Source: Staphylococcus succinus
GTDB taxonomy: Bacteria; Bacillota; Bacilli; Staphylococcales; Staphylococcaceae
Assembly (NCBI RefSeq): GCF_029024945.1
Contig: NZ_CP118976.1
Span: 1,798,001 to 1,862,000, forward strand
Direction: 5' to 3'
Length of the DNA stretch: 64,000 nt
The translations under genes were made by a program, and so were the position numbers. The notes beneath the pieces were generated by a model. It was not told the origin of the DNA. It saw only the letters and a list, made by a program, of their open reading frames with translations, and searched no databases. Shown in pieces: positions 45,590 through 54,546 of this stretch (position 1 is the first letter of the stretch; every line of letters starts with the position of its first letter).

Positions 45590-45595
45590 CTTTTA

Positions 45596-45643
45596 AAAAG
45601 CCGTTAGCAAGTTGAGTCAATACTCAAAGCTAACGGCTTTTTT
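45596..45643. terminator. Bidirectional terminator after def
   Basis: Dyad AAAAAGCCGTTAGC / GCTAACGGCTTTTT with inner TTGAGT/ACTCAA; it touches the stop of the converging gene. Confidence 0.92.
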
Positions 45644-45923
45644 ACATGAAATCATCTCTACGTTCATGAAACGATATATCAAGTTTTTTGAATTCAGTTT
45701 TAAGTGCATTTAACGCTTGTATATCAATAAATTCTGGATCATGGTTATGTTTCACGTAATATTGATTATCGTTCACGTTATCAACAATTTCTTTATAATT
45801 AAAAAACATCAAGACTTGTTCCGCACGTATTTCAAATGTAATATCTTGGAATATTTTATCTGTACGCGCTTTTTCTTTTTTTACATCTTCAATTATTCTA
45901 TTTACTTGATCCACATCTCTCAC
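45642..45923 (-). CDS. Small conserved-looking protein of unknown function
   Basis: The 93-residue hydrophilic protein (M-R-D-V-D-Q-V-N-R-I-I-E...R-R-D-D-F-M) is mostly helical, with no signal peptide or membrane segment. GGGTGAGAG lies before the ATG, and it converges on def with a shared stem-loop, so I believe it is real. I do not recognise the family. A gene at this position between def and rpoY is, as I recall, present in S. aureus too. Confidence 0.7.
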   Translation of the reverse strand: MRDVDQVNRIIEDVKKEKARTDKIFQDITFEIRAEQVLMFFNYKEIVDNVNDNQYYVKHNHDPEFIDIQALNALKTEFKKLDISFHERRDDFM

Positions 45924-46416
45924 CCTTACCTTACTTCATTTCCACCTATTACTTTCCTCATTAAATAAGTATGTCGCATAATACCATCATAAATAAAAAC
46001 GAAAGCCTACTCAAGTTAAATATAAGTTTATTACAAATTTTCTGAAAATCATTTTAATTAAAATCTTAAAATAATTAATAACTTAGAATTACAATGATGT
46101 TATTTACCTATATCAAAAGGAGTCAACATGATAAAACTGCTTTATTTATTCTACTACATCATGTAAAATGAGAAATAACTGAAAACATATGAATCATAGT
46201 ATTTGTATTTTTCTAATCGAACGAAATGAAGATAACCCTATAAACATACTTGCAACAAGCTAGTATGTTCTATTTATATTAGACTGCAGAGTTAATCATA
46301 TTTTAATATGATAATAACATTTTGATAATTCTAATGATGGTTCTCAGTCAATTAAATTGCAGGGTTTTACCATAAATATTAAAAATCAATTATGATTTTA
46401 GGAGGAAATATATAAA
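45924..46416. other. 493-base gap between divergent gene 45642 and rpoY
   Basis: Long for this region. It contains a 12-codon frame behind a good ribosome binding site (46128-46166), a hairpin AACATACTTGC / GCTAGTATGTT at 46243-46269, an AT dyad TTAATCATATT / AATATGATAATAA near 46291-46317, and the rpoY promoter zone (TTGCAG at 46357). It may hide a small RNA. Confidence 0.5.
46128..46166 (+). CDS. Possible 12-residue hydrophobic peptide
   Basis: The frame encodes M-I-K-L-L-Y-L-F-Y-Y-I-M and stops at TAA. AAAAGGAG lies 5 bases before the ATG, a better ribosome binding site than many genes here have. Nothing else supports translation; it could be chance in AT-rich DNA. Confidence 0.25.
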   Translation: MIKLLYLFYYIM

Positions 46417-46632
46417 ATGGCAGTATTTAAAGTATTTTATCAACAAACTAAAGAAGAAGTAATCGTACGTGAACATACGCAAACAATGTACGTTGAAGGA
46501 GAAACAGAAGAACAAGTTAGAAGATATTTAAAAGAACGTAACTTCAACATTGAGTTTATCACTAAATTAGAGGGCGCACATTTAGAATACGAAAAGCAAT
46601 CAGATCACTTTAACGTGGAGCAAGCTAAATAA
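46417..46632 (+). CDS. rpoY: RNA polymerase epsilon subunit
   Basis: This 71-residue protein (M-A-V-F-K-V-F-Y-Q...F-I-T-K-L-E-G-A-H) is DUF1447, the small Firmicute RNA polymerase subunit epsilon. AGGAGG precedes the ATG. Its TAA overlaps the rnjA ATG, the conserved coupling of rpoY with RNase J1. Confidence 0.95.
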   Translation: MAVFKVFYQQTKEEVIVREHTQTMYVEGETEEQVRRYLKERNFNIEFITKLEGAHLEYEKQSDHFNVEQAK

Positions 46633-48494
46633 TGAAACAAATTCATAAAAATGAAGTTGCGGTTTATGCGCTTGGTGGTTTAGGTGAAATTGGTAAAAAC
46701 ACTTATGCCGTTGAGTATCAAGATGAGATCGTTATCATTGATGCAGGAATTAAATTCCCAGATGATAACTTATTAGGAATCGACTATGTCATTCCTGATT
46801 TCACTTATTTAGAGCAGAACCAAGATAAAATCGTTGGTCTGTTTATCACTCACGGACATGAGGACCATATAGGTGGTGTGCCCTACCTATTAAAACAAAT
46901 TAATGTGCCTATCTATGGTGGACCATTAGCTTTAGGTTTAATTAGAAATAAACTAGAAGAACATCATTTATTAAGAACAGCAGAACTTATAGAAATAGAC
47001 GAAAGTAGCGTTATTAAATCAAAACATTTTGAAGTTGGTTTCTACTTAACAACACATAGTATTCCAGAAGCTTATGGTGTGATTGTCAAAACGCCTGAAG
47101 GTAATATTGTGCATACTGGTGATTTCAAATTTGATTTCACTCCAGTTGGTGAGCCTGCAAACATAGCTAAAATGGCAAAATTAGGAGAAGAAGGCGTGCT
47201 TTGTTTACTTTCTGATTCTACAAATGCTCTAGTTCCAGACTTCACATTAAGCGAACGCGAAGTAGGTCAAAATGTAGAAAAGATCTTCCGTAATTGTACT
47301 GGAAGAATTATATTCGCTACTTTTGCTTCCAACATTTACCGTGTTCAACAAGCTGTTGAAGCTGCAATTAAGTATAATCGTAAGATTGTCACTTTTGGCC
47401 GTTCAATGGAAAATAACATTAAAATTGGCATGGAGCTCGGTTATATCAAAGCGCCACCTGAAACATTCGTTGAACCTAATAAGATTAACACTGTTCCAAA
47501 GCATGAACTATTAATTCTTTGTACAGGGTCACAAGGTGAGCCAATGGCAGCATTATCAAGAATCGCTAATGGTACACACAAACAAATCAAAATCATCCCT
47601 GAAGATACTGTTGTATTCAGTTCTTCACCAATTCCAGGTAATACAAAAAGTATTAACCGTACTATTAATTCGTTATATCGTGCTGGCGCAGAAGTCATTC
47701 ACAATAAAGTTTCTAACATCCATACATCGGGTCATGGCTCTCAAGGTGATCAACAATTGATGCTACGTCTTATCAGACCGAAATACTTCTTACCTATACA
47801 TGGTGAATACCGTATGTTAAAAGCCCATGGTCAATCTGGGATTGAATGTGGCGTTGACCCTGATAACGTATTTATCTTCGACATTGGCGATGTACTAGCA
47901 TTAACACATGATTCTGCTAGAAAAGCCGGTAGAATCCCGTCCGGAAATGTATTAGTTGATGGTAGTGGTATAGGAGATATCGGTAATGTCGTTATACGCG
48001 ATCGTAAGCTATTATCAGAAGAAGGTCTTGTCATTGTAGTAGTCAGTATTGATTTCAAGACAAACACTTTACTATCTGGGCCTGACATCATATCACGTGG
48101 CTTTGTATATATGCGTGAATCTGGTCAATTAATTTACGATGCACAACGAAGAATCAAAACAGATGTGATTTCTAAATTAAATCAAAATAAAGATATCCAA
48201 TGGCATCAAATTAAATCATCAATCATTGAAACATTACAGCCTTATTTATTTGAAAAAACTGCTCGTAAACCAATGATTTTACCCGTTATTATGAAAGTAA
48301 ACGAAGATACGAACCAGTCATCTTCAAACAAAGTGAATCATAAAAATGATAAGCCTAAAAAAGTTCAATCAAAAACACAACCAAAACCACAAGTAAATAA
48401 AGCTAAAAAAGAAACGAACAATAACAAAAAAGTAAATCAATCTCCAAAACCTAAAAAAGATGAATCAAATAATCATACATCATCTGAATCATAG
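46632..48494 (+). CDS. rnjA: Ribonuclease J1 with extended C-terminal tail
   Basis: RNase J1 is a metallo-beta-lactamase-fold endo- and 5'-3' exoribonuclease central to mRNA decay. The 620-residue protein has the H-G-H-E-D-H-I-G-G metal motif (about 74-82), the beta-CASP region with S-G-H-G-S-Q-G-D and the C-terminal K-P-M-I-L-P-V-I-M domain end near residue 550. The last 60-odd residues are a K/N/Q/P/S-rich, lysine-heavy disordered tail; I recall B. subtilis and S. aureus RNase J1 as about 555-565 residues. Translationally coupled to rpoY. Confidence 0.95.
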   Translation: MKQIHKNEVAVYALGGLGEIGKNTYAVEYQDEIVIIDAGIKFPDDNLLGIDYVIPDFTYLEQNQDKIVGLFITHGHEDHIGGVPYLLKQINVPIYGGPLALGLIRNKLEEHHLLRTAELIEIDESSVIKSKHFEVGFYLTTHSIPEAYGVIVKTPEGNIVHTGDFKFDFTPVGEPANIAKMAKLGEEGVLCLLSDSTNALVPDFTLSEREVGQNVEKIFRNCTGRIIFATFASNIYRVQQAVEAAIKYNRKIVTFGRSMENNIKIGMELGYIKAPPETFVEPNKINTVPKHELLILCTGSQGEPMAALSRIANGTHKQIKIIPEDTVVFSSSPIPGNTKSINRTINSLYRAGAEVIHNKVSNIHTSGHGSQGDQQLMLRLIRPKYFLPIHGEYRMLKAHGQSGIECGVDPDNVFIFDIGDVLALTHDSARKAGRIPSGNVLVDGSGIGDIGNVVIRDRKLLSEEGLVIVVVSIDFKTNTLLSGPDIISRGFVYMRESGQLIYDAQRRIKTDVISKLNQNKDIQWHQIKSSIIETLQPYLFEKTARKPMILPVIMKVNEDTNQSSSNKVNHKNDKPKKVQSKTQPKPQVNKAKKETNNNKKVNQSPKPKKDESNNHTSSES

Positions 48495-48505
48495 GTCAAT
48501 TAAAG

Positions 48506-48556
48506 CGCGTGATGCTTTAGTCTTATTAACAGACTAAATGCATTACGTGTTTTTTA
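48506..48556 (+). terminator. rnjA terminator
   Basis: Imperfect dyad GCGTGATGC-TTAGTCT / AGACTAA-TGCATTACGT followed by TTTTTT. Confidence 0.82.
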
Positions 48557-48570
48557 TTGTATCATGCATT

Positions 48571-48601
48571 AAAAAGGCAGACGCTATCATGCGCCTGCCT
48601 T
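48571..48601 (-). terminator. ktrC terminator
   Basis: Minus-strand stem AAGGCAGgCGC / GCGtCTGCCTT with a six-base loop and T-run, just after ktrC. Confidence 0.85.
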
Positions 48602-48610
48602 ATAACTTAT

Positions 48611-49270
48611 TTATCTTACAACTTTTTTCTCAAAGCGATTCAAATCATTATCATGACCTATCATGATTAGTATGTCCCCTATTTCAATACTCATATTCGG
48701 ATCAGGTGAGACAAGAATTTCTCTTCCTCTTTTAATTGCAATAATACTAATGCCAAATTGTGCCCGGATATCTAATTGTATAATAGTTTGCCCCGCCATT
48801 TTTTCACTAGCTTTTATTTCTACAATTGAATGTTCATCAGCAAGTTCTAAATAGTCTAATACACTTGCACTCGCTACATTATGTGCAATGCGTCTGCCCA
48901 TGTCTCTTTCTGGATGAACGACCGTATCTGCACCAATTTTATTCAAAATCTTTGCGTGATAATCATTCTGTGCTTTTGCTGTAACTTTTTTCACGCCAAG
49001 TTCTTTCAATATCAGTGTTGTTAATGTACTAGATTGTATATTTTCACCGATAGCTACAATGACATGATCAAAGTTTCTAATACCCAAACTTTTCATAACA
49101 GCTTCATCTGTCGTGTCAGCTACTACAGCATGTGTAGCGATATCACTATATTCATTTACACGTGCCTCATCCATGTCAATCGCCATGACATCCATATCCA
49201 ATGCATTAAGTTCTCTTACAATACTTCCACCGAATCGGCCTAATCCGATTACCACATACTCTTTATCCAT
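48611..49270 (-). CDS. ktrC: Potassium uptake regulatory subunit KtrC (RCK/TrkA family)
   Basis: The 219-residue cytoplasmic protein gates a KtrB/KtrD-type K+ channel. It has an RCK N-domain with the nucleotide-binding G-L-G-R-F-G-G-S and acidic D-M-D at the strand end, and a TrkA-C domain (about 135-218). Staphylococcal KtrA/KtrC also binds c-di-AMP in this domain. GGAGGA before the ATG at 49270 rejects the 10-codon longer frame. Whether it is the KtrA or KtrC paralogue name is convention. Confidence 0.88.
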   Translation of the reverse strand: MDKEYVVIGLGRFGGSIVRELNALDMDVMAIDMDEARVNEYSDIATHAVVADTTDEAVMKSLGIRNFDHVIVAIGENIQSSTLTTLILKELGVKKVTAKAQNDYHAKILNKIGADTVVHPERDMGRRIAHNVASASVLDYLELADEHSIVEIKASEKMAGQTIIQLDIRAQFGISIIAIKRGREILVSPDPNMSIEIGDILIMIGHDNDLNRFEKKVVR

Positions 49271-49367
49271 ATGCGTCCTCCAATTTAAAAATAGAGGCAA
49301 GATGATTCAATTCGCAACATCAAACGCGTTACTGTGAATCACCCACACCTCAATTTAAAATATTATC

Positions 49368-50384
49368 TTATTTCTTTCCTTCAACATATTTTTTATCGAA
49401 AACAAATAATCTTAATAATAATATTAACGATGGTATCAATAAAAGTAAAGCAAAAATAAATGCTGTAATAAGAGCAATTGCCATACTATTATTAACCACA
49501 CCTTCATCTATACGAATAAATGGGTAAAGTAGATATGGTAACTTACTCGCACCATATCCGAAAAACGCGAAGCCCATTTGTAAGATAACTAAAATAAATG
49601 CTAAACCATGTCCTTTTTTAATCAAAGTCAACACCATTGCGCCTATAAAACATATAAAGCTGAGTAAGAACATCCACCAATAATTTGTAACTGCATTAGT
49701 GAAATGCTCTCTATTTTGTAGTCTTAATGATAAGAAAACAAATAATGAGATAGCAATCATTGGAGGGCCCCAGAACAAGAACCAATATCTAAGTAACTTG
49801 TATGCCTCCGTGTCTTTTGCTTTTGACGCATAATACGTCAAGAAACCTGAAGAAATATAAAGCACTGACACAACTGATAAAAATACTACTGCCCAAGAAT
49901 ACGGACTTAAAATAAGCTGTACCCAGTCCAAATCTAAATTGTTGCTTGAACCAGTAATGTAGCCACCTTCAGAAATCGTCAATGTTGTCGCTAATGCAGC
50001 TGGTATAAATAAACCAGCAATACCATACAGCGCCAACCATGGCAGTTTCGTATCCGGACCATAATTTTCAAAAGCGTAGAAACTACCTCTAATTGAAATT
50101 AAAATAACTGCTATGGAAGCCGGTAATAAGAGTACCGAACCAAAGTATTTTGCAGTATCTGGGAAAAAACCCACCATTCCTACGAAAAAGAATACAAAAA
50201 ATACATTAGTAACTTCCCAAACAGGATTGAGATAACGTGCGACAAGGTGATTAATTTTTTTATCTTGTTTAGTAATTTTTGCATGAAGTGTAAAAAAACC
50301 AGCTCCAAAATCTATTGAGGCAACGATAATATAACAAAATAAGAAAATCCAAAGTACTGAAATTCCAATATAAGCGAAGACCAT
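49368..50384 (-). CDS. cydB: Cytochrome bd oxidase subunit II
   Basis: The 338-residue membrane subunit partners CydA in the terminal bd-type quinol oxidase. It has about eight helices and the family opening with G-A-G-F-F-T-L and N-P-V-W-E-V-T-N-V near 52. Its ATG overlaps the cydA stop by one base. The cydCD genes are not adjacent. Confidence 0.94.
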   Translation of the reverse strand: MVFAYIGISVLWIFLFCYIIVASIDFGAGFFTLHAKITKQDKKINHLVARYLNPVWEVTNVFFVFFFVGMVGFFPDTAKYFGSVLLLPASIAVILISIRGSFYAFENYGPDTKLPWLALYGIAGLFIPAALATTLTISEGGYITGSSNNLDLDWVQLILSPYSWAVVFLSVVSVLYISSGFLTYYASKAKDTEAYKLLRYWFLFWGPPMIAISLFVFLSLRLQNREHFTNAVTNYWWMFLLSFICFIGAMVLTLIKKGHGLAFILVILQMGFAFFGYGASKLPYLLYPFIRIDEGVVNNSMAIALITAFIFALLLLIPSLILLLRLFVFDKKYVEGKK

Positions 50385-51736
50385 TATGCCTCACCTCTTT
50401 CTTGGGCTAATTTTTCTACGTCTTTATGCGCTGGTTTGTCTCTGAACATACGAATAAGTACATATGCAGTTGTATATACTAATATAATATATAGTATCGC
50501 AAAGAGTATTGTAACTAACGTAAGTCCGCCAGCTTGAGTTGCAGCTTGAGCAACTTTAAGATAACCTCGAACTAACCATGGTTGACGACCTTGTTCAGTT
50601 AAGAACCAACCAAATTCTATTGCAAGCACTGCAGCAGGACCAGTTAATAACACACCATATAATAAAGGCTTAGAGTGTGTAAATTTGCGTAGTTTTTTAA
50701 AGGTTAATGTTAAGACAAATGCACCTGAAACAACTAAACAGAACACACCCATAAATACCATAAGATCAAAATAATAATGTACAATCATCGGAGGTCTTAA
50801 CTCTTTCGGAAAATCATTTAACCCTTTAACGCTGGTATTAATATTGTTGTCAGCCAAGAAACTCAATACACCAGGTATTTTAACAGCACCTTTAACTTCT
50901 TGAGTTTCTTCATCTAGTGAACCAAATAAGACTAAATCTGCTTTAGATCCGGTTTCAAAATGCCATTCGTATGCTGCAAGCTTTTCAGGCTGCTCTTGAT
51001 GTAAGAACTTCGCTGACATGTCGCCCGCTAACATAGAACCTAGTGTAAATATAATACCAAGAATCATAGTTAATTTTAATGCTTTCTTATGATATTCAGT
51101 ATCTTTTTTAAATTTGTTTTTTAATAATTTAAATGCTGCTATTGCAGCTAATATAAATGCCATAGTCATAAGTGCAGTAGCTACAACATGAAATGATCTA
51201 ACTAAAAAAGAATCATTAAACATTGCCGCCCATGGTTCAACATTAATCATTTTACCATTTTTCATTTCGAATCCAGCTGGTGTATTCATAAATGAATTTA
51301 CTGAAGTAATAAAGAAAGCCGAGAATGAACCACCCAAAATAACAGGAATACTAATTAAGAAATGCGTCCACTTTCCTTTAAATCTATCCCAAGTATATAA
51401 ATAAATGCTTAAAAAGATAGCTTCAAAGAAGAAAGCAAATGTTTCCATAAATAGTGGTAATGCTATGACATGACCACCCATTTGCATAAATGTAGGCCAT
51501 AATAGTGATAACTGTAATCCTATAATCGTACCAGTTACTACACCTACGGCCACTGTAATAGTATATCCTTTAGTCCATCTTTTAGCTAATGTAATATATT
51601 TAAGATCATTATTTTTAATTCCTAAAAATTCTGCAACTGCGAACATCAATGGCATCCCTGCGCCAATGGTTGCAAATATGATATGAACTGCGAGCGTCAT
51701 CGCAGTTAGAAAACGTGCTAATTCAACTGAATCCAT
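50384..51736 (-). CDS. cydA: Cytochrome bd oxidase subunit I
   Basis: CydA carries the haems and oxidises menaquinol, supporting respiration at low oxygen and under nitric oxide. The 450-residue protein has haem-ligand histidines near residues 18 and 185 and the conserved G-R-Q-P-W-L-V-R-G-Y near 390, with a short Q-loop. AAAGGTGA before the ATG at 51736 excludes the 10-codon longer frame. A Rex-type operator lies 21 bases upstream of the start codon. Confidence 0.95.
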   Translation of the reverse strand: MDSVELARFLTAMTLAVHIIFATIGAGMPLMFAVAEFLGIKNNDLKYITLAKRWTKGYTITVAVGVVTGTIIGLQLSLLWPTFMQMGGHVIALPLFMETFAFFFEAIFLSIYLYTWDRFKGKWTHFLISIPVILGGSFSAFFITSVNSFMNTPAGFEMKNGKMINVEPWAAMFNDSFLVRSFHVVATALMTMAFILAAIAAFKLLKNKFKKDTEYHKKALKLTMILGIIFTLGSMLAGDMSAKFLHQEQPEKLAAYEWHFETGSKADLVLFGSLDEETQEVKGAVKIPGVLSFLADNNINTSVKGLNDFPKELRPPMIVHYYFDLMVFMGVFCLVVSGAFVLTLTFKKLRKFTHSKPLLYGVLLTGPAAVLAIEFGWFLTEQGRQPWLVRGYLKVAQAATQAGGLTLVTILFAILYIILVYTTAYVLIRMFRDKPAHKDVEKLAQERGEA

Positions 51737-51757
51737 ATTATCACCTTTTTTATTTAT

Positions 51758-51775
51758 TTGTGACAAAAATCACAA
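51758..51775. promoter_or_regulatory. Rex operator of cydAB
   Basis: TTGTGAcaaaaaTCACAA is an 18-base palindrome that fits the Rex consensus TTGTGA-N6-TCACAA exactly in its arms. Rex senses the NADH/NAD+ ratio and represses low-oxygen genes; cydABCD of Bacillus is a known Rex target. Confidence 0.85.
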
Positions 51776-51934
51776 CTTCCATTTATTATATACCTCTTTA
51801 TATGTTTTTAAAATATATTAAAACTATAATAAAGTGACAAATTAATGACCAGTCACATATAAAATTCAACCCTTGATAATTCGATAAAAGTTTCTTATAT
51901 TTAAATAAACGCACTATTGAAAGGATGAACTGAC

Positions 51935-52165
51935 ATGAACGAAGTGATTATTTATACACAAAATGATTGTCCCCCTTGTACATTTATTAAAAGCTATTTA
52001 ACTGATAAAGGCGTGACATACAGTGAAAAAAACATATCAAACACACAATATAGAAATGAAATGATGGATCACGATGCATTCGCCACTCCTTTTATATTGT
52101 TAAATGACGAGCCCATGTACCAAATCGATATGGATAAATTAAATCGTGTGTTAAATATCGAATAG
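51935..52165 (+). CDS. Glutaredoxin/NrdH-like thioredoxin-fold protein
   Basis: The 76-residue protein has the redox motif C-P-P-C (residues 12-15) and the cis-proline T-P-F near residue 52, a minimal thioredoxin fold like NrdH or glutaredoxin. Redox partner unknown; no ribonucleotide reductase genes are adjacent. GAAAGGATG precedes the ATG. Divergent from cydA. Confidence 0.85.
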   Translation: MNEVIIYTQNDCPPCTFIKSYLTDKGVTYSEKNISNTQYRNEMMDHDAFATPFILLNDEPMYQIDMDKLNRVLNIE

Positions 52166-52326
52166 TAATCATCAGCTATATTTTCATATTTCTTAATATT
52201 ATAACATGTGCTCCATTACTCTATACCCAATTTTCTTTGGGACAAAATGAAGGATATATTTTAGTAATGTCAAAATCATTTTTAAAATATATGCATTATA
52301 CAAATTTTACTTTATCTTTTAAATTC

Positions 52327-52369
52327 AAAAGGCTGAGCATTCTAAAATAATAGAATGCTCAGCCTTTTT
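52327..52369. terminator. Bidirectional terminator between the NrdH-like gene and ptsI
   Basis: Perfect dyad AAAAGGCTGAGCATTCTA / TAGAATGCTCAGCCTTTT with a six-base loop, between convergent genes. Confidence 0.93.
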
Positions 52370-52398
52370 GTTTAACTACATATATCTTAACTCATGAT

Positions 52399-54114
52399 TT
52401 ATTTAGCGTATTGGTTCACTAAGTCTTGAACTTCTTCAGAAGTTGCACAATTTATTGCTCTTTGTGCTAATTCTTCCATTTCATTTTGACTTAATGCTTT
52501 AATTTGACGACGTGCTTTAAGCACTGAAGTCGCACTCATAGAGAATTCATCTAATCCTAAACCAAGTAATAATGGAATAGCAATTTCATCTCCAGCCATT
52601 TCACCACACATACCAGTCCATTTTCCTTCGTTATGTGACGCTTCGATCACTTGTTTTACTAAACGTAAAATTGATGGATTATATGGTTGATACAAGTATG
52701 AAACGCGTTCAGACATACGATCTGCCGCCATAGTGTATTGTATTAAATCATTTGTTCCGATACTGAAGAAATCAACTTCTTTAGCAAATACATCTGCTAA
52801 AGCTGCTGTTGATGGTATTTCTACCATTATTCCTAATTCAATATCATCAGATACTTCCACGCCTTCTTGCGTTAAATTATCTTTTTCTTCAAGTAGCAAT
52901 GCTTTCGCATCTCTAAACTCTTGAATTGTTGCAACCATTGGGAACATGATATTTAACTTACCGTATACAGAAGCACGCAATAAAGCACGTAATTGTGGTC
53001 TAAAAATTTCCGGTTGATCTAAACATAGACGGATTGCACGATAACCTAAGAATGGATTCATTTCTTCAGGTAAGTTTAAATATGGTAACTCTTTGTCGCC
53101 ACCAATATCTAAAGTACGCACAACTACACGCTTATCTTCCATTGTTTCCAACACTTTTTTATACGCTTCGAATTGCTCATCTTCTGATGGCATTTCATCT
53201 CTACCCATGTATAAAAATTCAGTACGGTATAAACCAATACCCTCTGCACCATTTTCAATGACACCTTTTAAATCATTCGGTGTACCAATGTTAGCAGCTA
53301 ACTCGGCATGTTTCCCATCAAGTGTTTTTGTTTCTTCATCGCGTAATTTTTGAAGCTCTTGCTTATCTTCAAAGAAACGCTCACGTTTATTTTGATATGC
53401 AATAACTTCGTCTTCTGTAGGATCGATAATGACTTCACCAGTTAAACCATCGACAATAACCATGTCTCCCTGTTTAACTTCTTGAGTGATTGATTTTGTA
53501 CCTACCACTGCTGCAATTTCTAATGATCTACTCATTATAGCAGAGTGAGAGGTTCTACCACCGATGTTAGTCACAAACCCTTGTACAAATTCTTTATTTA
53601 GTTGTGCAGTATCAGAAGGTGTTAAATCATTCCCAATGATGACAACGCTTTCATCAATCATACTAGGATTTGGTAATTCAACGCCTAATATATGCGCCAA
53701 TACACGTTTTGAAACATCACGAATATCAGCAGCACGTTCTTTCATATATTCATTGTCCATAGATTCAAATATTGTAATGAATTGTCCAGTTACATCAGAT
53801 AGAGCAGTCGGTGCGTTAACTTGTTCATTAGTAATTTTATCTTCAATCGGTTGAATTAATTCTGGATCATCTAATACTAATAAATGCGCATCAAAAATGG
53901 CTGCTTTGTCAGCGCCAAGATTTTCTTCAGCATTATTTCTGATTTTAGTTAATTCAACTTTAGACGTTTCGATAGCGTTTCTAAACTTTTTAATTTCAGC
54001 GTCGACATCTGAGATCTTTTCACTATTATATGAAAGATCTGGTTCAACTAATAAATATGCTTTGGCAATTGCTACACCATCTGATGCAGCAATTCCATTT
54101 ATATAATTAGACAT
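52399..54114 (-). CDS. ptsI: Phosphotransferase system enzyme I
   Basis: Enzyme I takes phosphate from PEP and passes it to HPr, driving sugar uptake. The 571-residue protein has the phospho-histidine site G-G-R-T-S-H-S-A-I-M near residue 190 and the C-terminal PEP-binding domain with G-T-N-D-L and G-M-C-G-E-M-A-G. Starts one base after the ptsH stop; together they form ptsHI. Confidence 0.97.
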   Translation of the reverse strand: MSNYINGIAASDGVAIAKAYLLVEPDLSYNSEKISDVDAEIKKFRNAIETSKVELTKIRNNAEENLGADKAAIFDAHLLVLDDPELIQPIEDKITNEQVNAPTALSDVTGQFITIFESMDNEYMKERAADIRDVSKRVLAHILGVELPNPSMIDESVVIIGNDLTPSDTAQLNKEFVQGFVTNIGGRTSHSAIMSRSLEIAAVVGTKSITQEVKQGDMVIVDGLTGEVIIDPTEDEVIAYQNKRERFFEDKQELQKLRDEETKTLDGKHAELAANIGTPNDLKGVIENGAEGIGLYRTEFLYMGRDEMPSEDEQFEAYKKVLETMEDKRVVVRTLDIGGDKELPYLNLPEEMNPFLGYRAIRLCLDQPEIFRPQLRALLRASVYGKLNIMFPMVATIQEFRDAKALLLEEKDNLTQEGVEVSDDIELGIMVEIPSTAALADVFAKEVDFFSIGTNDLIQYTMAADRMSERVSYLYQPYNPSILRLVKQVIEASHNEGKWTGMCGEMAGDEIAIPLLLGLGLDEFSMSATSVLKARRQIKALSQNEMEELAQRAINCATSEEVQDLVNQYAK

Positions 54115-54115
54115 A

Positions 54116-54382
54116 TTACTTTGTTAAGCCTTCTTTAGATAAGATGTCAGTAATTGCTTCAATTGCTTCAGTTTCGTCGCTACCGTCAGCATAGATAGTG
54201 ATTTCAGCATCTTTACCTACACCTAAACTCATAACACCCATGATTGATTTTAAGTTAACTTTTTTACCGTTATATTCTAATTGAATATCTGAATCAAATT
54301 TTGATGCAGTTTGAACAAGCATAGTCGCTGGACGAGCGTGAATACCTGTTTCGTCGATTATTACATATGATTTTTGTTCCAT
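54116..54382 (-). CDS. ptsH: Phosphocarrier protein HPr
   Basis: The 88-residue HPr has the phosphorylatable H15 in G-I-H-A-R-P-A and the regulatory S46 in L-K-S-I-M-G-V, the site HPr kinase uses to make P-Ser-HPr for CcpA control. AAGGAGA precedes the ATG. First gene of ptsHI. Confidence 0.97.
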   Translation of the reverse strand: MEQKSYVIIDETGIHARPATMLVQTASKFDSDIQLEYNGKKVNLKSIMGVMSLGVGKDAEITIYADGSDETEAIEAITDILSKEGLTK

Positions 54383-54502
54383 AATATGATTTCTCCTTCG
54401 TATAGTTAGAATTGTTAGTTTATTATAAAACCTAACACAGTTTTATATAATAACATTACCAAATTATACATATAAATTCAATGCGTTGCACCCATGATAT
54501 GA

Positions 54503-54521
54503 CAATATTCAGTGAATATTG
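54503..54521. promoter_or_regulatory. Perfect 19-base palindrome upstream of ptsH
   Basis: CAATATTCA-g-TGAATATTG has 9-bp perfect arms and lies 120-140 bases before the ptsH start, in the 164-base gap after the DUF697-like gene. There is no T-run, so it is not a typical terminator. It does not fit Rex, CodY (TTC-W-GAA spacing) or cre consensus. Candidate operator of unknown regulator. Confidence 0.5.
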
Positions 54522-54546
54522 AAGATTTTATGAAAACGCTGCACTT

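Noticed and set aside
54530..54544. cre-like ATGAAAACGCTGCAC upstream of ptsH
   Set aside because: Two mismatches at conserved cre positions; not strong enough to call a CcpA site.
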